This document shows, piece by piece, positions 61,141 to 64,000 of a DNA stretch of 64,000 nt. The stretch covers positions 62,001 to 126,000 of the forward strand of contig NZ_LJSD01000056.1 of NCBI RefSeq assembly GCF_001303895.1. Direction: 5' to 3'. The notes beneath the pieces were generated by a model. The model was given only the letters and a program-made list of their open reading frames with translations, was not told the origin of the DNA and made no database searches. How positions within the stretch are numbered: the stretch's first letter is position 1; the number at the start of each line of letters is the position of its first letter. This DNA is from Mesorhizobium sp. 1M-11 (lineage in GTDB: Bacteria; Pseudomonadota; Alphaproteobacteria; Rhizobiales; Rhizobiaceae). Position numbers and translations under genes: made by a program.

Positions 61141-62275
61141 CGCCGGCTTTTGCCAGCGACGCGATCTCGTCGTCGCTATAACCCGCGATCTCGCTGAGGA
61201 TCGTCGCGGTATCGGCTCCGATGCCCGGGGCAGGGCGTTCTATCGACAGAGGTTGTTCGTCGATCTGGAAAGGAAAGCCTTTCACGCGCTTGCCGTCGAA
61301 GCACTGGATGGCGTGCGACCAGCTCTCATCCTCGAGTTTCAGAATACCGGCGCCGTCCTGCACCGGTGCTGCAGCCAAACCGATCTGCTGCAGCGTGCGG
61401 GCTGCCAGCTCGCTCTCTTGAGCTGTGATATGGGCAGCCAGGGCGTCGCGCAGAGCAGCATCATCCTGGATGTTTCGTCCGAGCAACGTGCTCAGGGCTT
61501 CGAGATCCGTTTCGCGAACCGAAGCGGCGACCCAGATGCCGTCCGCTGCCTTGAAACAGTCCTGCAGCAGGAAAGGCTCCTGCGCATTTCCGCCCCTGCG
61601 GATTTTCTCTCCCATCGAGGCGGCGACGAACGTTTCGCCGATCAGGAAAGACGTCAGGTCACGTTGCGAAAGATCGAGATGGACCGCCGGCCCGCCCTTC
61701 TGCACCGAGCGCAAGGCAGTGGTGATCATGCTGGCGGCAAAGATCGCCGCCACCTGATCGGGATAGTTCACGTCGCGGCCGCTGATCACCGGCGCATCGT
61801 CCTGGTAGCCGGTGCTCCAGGCAAAGCCGGCGACGGCTTCGAGGGTCGAGCCGTAGGAGACATGACTGGCGTCCGGGCCGGTCTCGCCCTGGCTGGAAAC
61901 CGAAGCAAGGATGATGCGGTCGTTGGCAGCTCGGAGGACCTCGAATGAAAGCCCGAGCTTCGGCAGCACGCCGCGGCGGAAATTCTCGACCACGACATCG
62001 CTGGACGCGACAAGCCGCAGCATGACCTCGCGGCCGGCCGGCTGCTTGAGGTCGATGCTGATGGCCAGCTTGTTGCGGTTGGTAGCCCGAAACAGCGGCG
62101 GCATATCGTCGTCGGCCTTGCTCTCACCGCTCGGCCACAACCGGAAGGGATCGCGATAGGTCGGGGATTCGATCTTGATCACCTCAGCACCGAGGTCGGC
62201 CAGGATTGCGGATGTCGCCGCGCCGGCGGTGATGATGCCGAGATCGAGGACGCGGCAGCCTTTCAGTACACTCAC
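61118..62275 (-). CDS. CaiB/BaiF family III CoA-transferase (first)
   Basis: A 385-residue family III CoA-transferase with 'CRVLDLGIITAGAATSAILADLGAEVIKIE' (shown in part by 'ADLGAEVIKIESP'), 'NRNKLAISIDLKQPAG', 'VVENFRRGVLPKLGL' and an Asp in 'NYPDQVAA' at about the catalytic position. It moves CoA between an acyl-CoA and a free acid. GTG at 62275 overlaps the upstream stop (GTGA). The frame continues upstream, but that part is antisense-like. Confidence 0.88.
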   Translation of the reverse strand: MSVLKGCRVLDLGIITAGAATSAILADLGAEVIKIESPTYRDPFRLWPSGESKADDDMPPLFRATNRNKLAISIDLKQPAGREVMLRLVASSDVVVENFRRGVLPKLGLSFEVLRAANDRIILASVSSQGETGPDASHVSYGSTLEAVAGFAWSTGYQDDAPVISGRDVNYPDQVAAIFAASMITTALRSVQKGGPAVHLDLSQRDLTSFLIGETFVAASMGEKIRRGGNAQEPFLLQDCFKAADGIWVAASVRETDLEALSTLLGRNIQDDAALRDALAAHITAQESELAARTLQQIGLAAAPVQDGAGILKLEDESWSHAIQCFDGKRVKGFPFQIDEQPLSIERPAPGIGADTATILSEIAGYSDDEIASLAKAGVIELGSA

Positions 62276-63363
62276 GATATGCCGACCGGTGTTGCGACCG
62301 GCATATCCCCGATCGTGTTGGAAAATGCAGAACCATTCCACAGCAGTGGCAGGCGCGGCGCAAAAATCGGGTTTTGCGACTGACGCTGGCGCGGCAGTTC
62401 TTCAAACAGCCTACGCGCTGCGTTGTGCGGATCGCCGAGTGCTTCCTCCGGCGCCCACACGGGCCCGAGTGGAAGCCTGAACGACAACGCCTCCTCATGC
62501 AGTTGCCTGCGTGTGCGCGAAAGGAATGCCTGTTCAATGAGATCGGCCAGTTCGACCGCGTTCTCCAGACGCCCCTGACGTGTCGCGAACTTGCCCTGGC
62601 GGATCCGTTCGTCCCTCACCATCGTACAAAGGTGCGGCCAGTCCGGCTCCTGGTAGACCAGTGCGATCCAGCCGTCGGCGCAGCGCACGATGCGCCATTC
62701 GGCTGCCGCTCCCGCGCGTCCCGGAGGGATCGGCGCATCCGCTTCCAGCGGCACGGCCTTCCAGTTCAGCCAGACGACGATGTCCAGCAGGCTGGCCCGG
62801 ATGGTTGCCGCCATTTTCGAGCTCGATTCCCTGGCAAGCGAAGCAGAGAGTCCAGAGAAGGTGGCAAGGCCCAGCGCATAGGCTTCCTGGTGACCGACCA
62901 GCTTCAGCGGTTCGCGCTCGGCATCGCCAACCATGTTGAGGAAGCCGCCCAGGGCGGCAATGGTGAATTCGGTTGCTGCGATCTCGGTTTCGGCATTGCT
63001 GCCGCCGAAAAGCGAAAGCAGCGCGACTTTCTTCGGCAAGTCCTTGGCGGCGATGGAGCCATGGACATGACGGTCGACGATGGCGACATCGGCCTTTCGC
63101 AGGACCCCGGTCAGAAATGCATCGTCAAGGCTGGAATCGACGACCGACTTCCTTGCTGAAAGGAACCGTTGCAGAGCCAGAGAGGTTGCCGATGGTTTTG
63201 CCTCGGAACCTTGTGGCGCATGATCTTCGACCTGGATCACCTTCGCGCCGAGATCGGCAAAGATGCGCCCGGCCATGGCCGCAGCCAGGCGAAGCGCATT
63301 GCCAGGTGGACCGCCGACGGCTTCCACGACCGTCAGCCCTTCGTACGGATATGCAGGCGTCAT
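62272..63363 (-). CDS. CaiB/BaiF family III CoA-transferase-like protein (second)
   Basis: A 363-residue CaiB/BaiF-fold protein: 'LAAAMAGRIFADLGAKVIQVED', 'ALGGFLNMVGDAEREPLK' and 'ADGWIALVYQEPDWPHLC'. In the region aligning with the catalytic aspartate of the family (residues about 152-170, 'PLKLVGHQEAYALGLATF') I see no Asp, so it may be inactive alone and work with the next gene product. ATG at 63363 overlaps the hydrolase stop by 4 bases, and its own stop overlaps the next GTG. Confidence 0.82.
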   Translation of the reverse strand: MTPAYPYEGLTVVEAVGGPPGNALRLAAAMAGRIFADLGAKVIQVEDHAPQGSEAKPSATSLALQRFLSARKSVVDSSLDDAFLTGVLRKADVAIVDRHVHGSIAAKDLPKKVALLSLFGGSNAETEIAATEFTIAALGGFLNMVGDAEREPLKLVGHQEAYALGLATFSGLSASLARESSSKMAATIRASLLDIVVWLNWKAVPLEADAPIPPGRAGAAAEWRIVRCADGWIALVYQEPDWPHLCTMVRDERIRQGKFATRQGRLENAVELADLIEQAFLSRTRRQLHEEALSFRLPLGPVWAPEEALGDPHNAARRLFEELPRQRQSQNPIFAPRLPLLWNGSAFSNTIGDMPVATPVGIS

Positions 63364-64000
63364 TTCAGGGTGCGTTCCCACAGCTTGAACATCTTCGCCC
63401 AGGTCGCTTCCGCTGCCTGCGGCTGATAGGCACGGCCGGCCGTGAAGCAGTAGCCGTGGCGGCTGTTGGGATGGATTTCGGCTTCGTGCTTGCCGCCGCT
63501 CGCCTGGATCGCCTGTTCGATCGCGGCAATCGTTTCCGGCGGCGTCGCCGTGTCGGTTTCGGCAAAGCCGAAATAGAGCTCGCCCTTCACCTGTGACATC
63601 AGCTTGTGCGGAGAACCATCGTCTTCGGTGAAAAGGCCGACGCCATACAGGGACGCCGCCGAGGCAAATCGCTCGCCGAAATAGGCCGACAGCGATACGG
63701 CATAACGTCCGCTCATGCAGAAGCCGACACAGGAAACCTTGTCGCTTTTTGCGTCTGCTTCACCGTCGAGGTAGCCGAGGAGGCCGGCGGTGTCTTCGTT
63801 GACGCCGTCATTGTCGAGGCTGCGCAGGCACGCGCCGACGACGGCCGACATGCGATCGTCCCGGCGCGGTAGGTCGAAACGTACCGTTCCCAGGCGGTAG
63901 TAGAGATCGGGCAGAGCACAGTAGTAGCCTTGCGCCGCGATGCGCCGCGCCATGTCGCGCAGCTCTTCGCGAATGCCGGGGGCATCCATGTAGAGGATGA
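63360..64000 (-). CDS. Dienelactone hydrolase family protein, 5' end outside window
   Basis: At least 212 residues are visible, continuing past the right edge. The frame still reads 'ILYMDAPGIREEL' there, so the true start lies outside. The dienelactone-hydrolase nucleophile elbow has Cys ('VGFCMSGRY'), with a likely acid in 'FAETDTATP' and a His in 'HPNSRHGYCF'. The class opens lactones or thioesters in aromatic degradation. It is coupled by 4 bases to the second CaiB gene and probably supplies or processes its acid substrate. Confidence 0.88.
   Translation of the reverse strand, partial: ILYMDAPGIREELRDMARRIAAQGYYCALPDLYYRLGTVRFDLPRRDDRMSAVVGACLRSLDNDGVNEDTAGLLGYLDGEADAKSDKVSCVGFCMSGRYAVSLSAYFGERFASAASLYGVGLFTEDDGSPHKLMSQVKGELYFGFAETDTATPPETIAAIEQAIQASGGKHEAEIHPNSRHGYCFTAGRAYQPQAAEATWAKMFKLWERTLK

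Overview
The window reads as chromosomal or megaplasmid DNA of a GC-rich alphaproteobacterium, most likely a rhizobial (Hyphomicrobiales, Mesorhizobium-like) strain. This rests on the family content: a rhizobial Porin_2-type porin, an imp-type type VI secretion system (T6SS), DUF1036 and DUF6931 proteins, and densely packed acyl-CoA catabolic operons. Genus-level placement is inference. No rRNA, tRNA, CRISPR array, transposase or phage gene was recognised.

Region 1 (1-43.2 kb) is a complete T6SS locus in three blocks. The left block (minus strand, 0.9-15.2 kb) encodes an FHA protein, TssL, TssM, the PppA phosphatase, the PpkA kinase, a DUF1036 protein, a membrane-anchored M23 peptidase/lytic transglycosylase and a caspase-like protease. 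A divergent OmpA-like gene and a partial gene lie at the left edge. The middle block (15.4-23.9 kb) is the spike and cargo module. It holds VgrG, a DUF6484 protein and a HEAT-type TIGR02270 protein on the plus strand. Facing them on the minus strand are a DUF2169 adaptor, a degenerate ketosynthase-like protein, a PAAR-like protein with an HNH-like nuclease C-terminus, a SUKH immunity protein and a DUF3396 immunity protein. The right block (minus strand, 24-40 kb) is one long operon, tssA-tssB-tssC-hcp-tssE-tssF-tssG-fha-tssJ-tssK-tssL-tssM-tagF, with clpV divergent. The locus therefore carries two TssL/TssM/FHA sets but only one sheath, tube, baseplate, TssJ and ClpV. Five intergenic regions of this locus, and none that I checked elsewhere in the window, carry a CRP-like box (TGTGA-N6-TCACA or one mismatch). 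This suggests a shared regulator.

Region 2 (43.2-44.8 kb) is a single porin gene with a clear terminator and a hairpin in its leader.

Region 3 (44.9-51.4 kb, minus strand) is a coenzyme F420 operon: cofG, cofH, cofD, a cofC-cofE fusion, an F420-dependent luciferase-like oxidoreductase and an F420:NADPH oxidoreductase. It makes the cofactor, reduces it with NADPH and supplies at least one user enzyme.

Region 4 (51.6-56.1 kb, plus strand) encodes an alpha/beta-hydrolase homologue without a nucleophilic serine, an enoyl-CoA hydratase, both subunits of a 3-oxoadipate-type CoA transferase and an orphan ABC transporter ATPase. Region 5 (56.2-64 kb) contains a minus-strand operon (GST, thiolase-like protein, DUF35 protein, MmgE/PrpD protein), a divergent LysR regulator with an 18-bp palindrome upstream, and a second minus-strand operon (dienelactone hydrolase running off the window, then two CaiB/BaiF CoA transferases). 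Both regions look like acyl-CoA catabolism of unidentified substrates.
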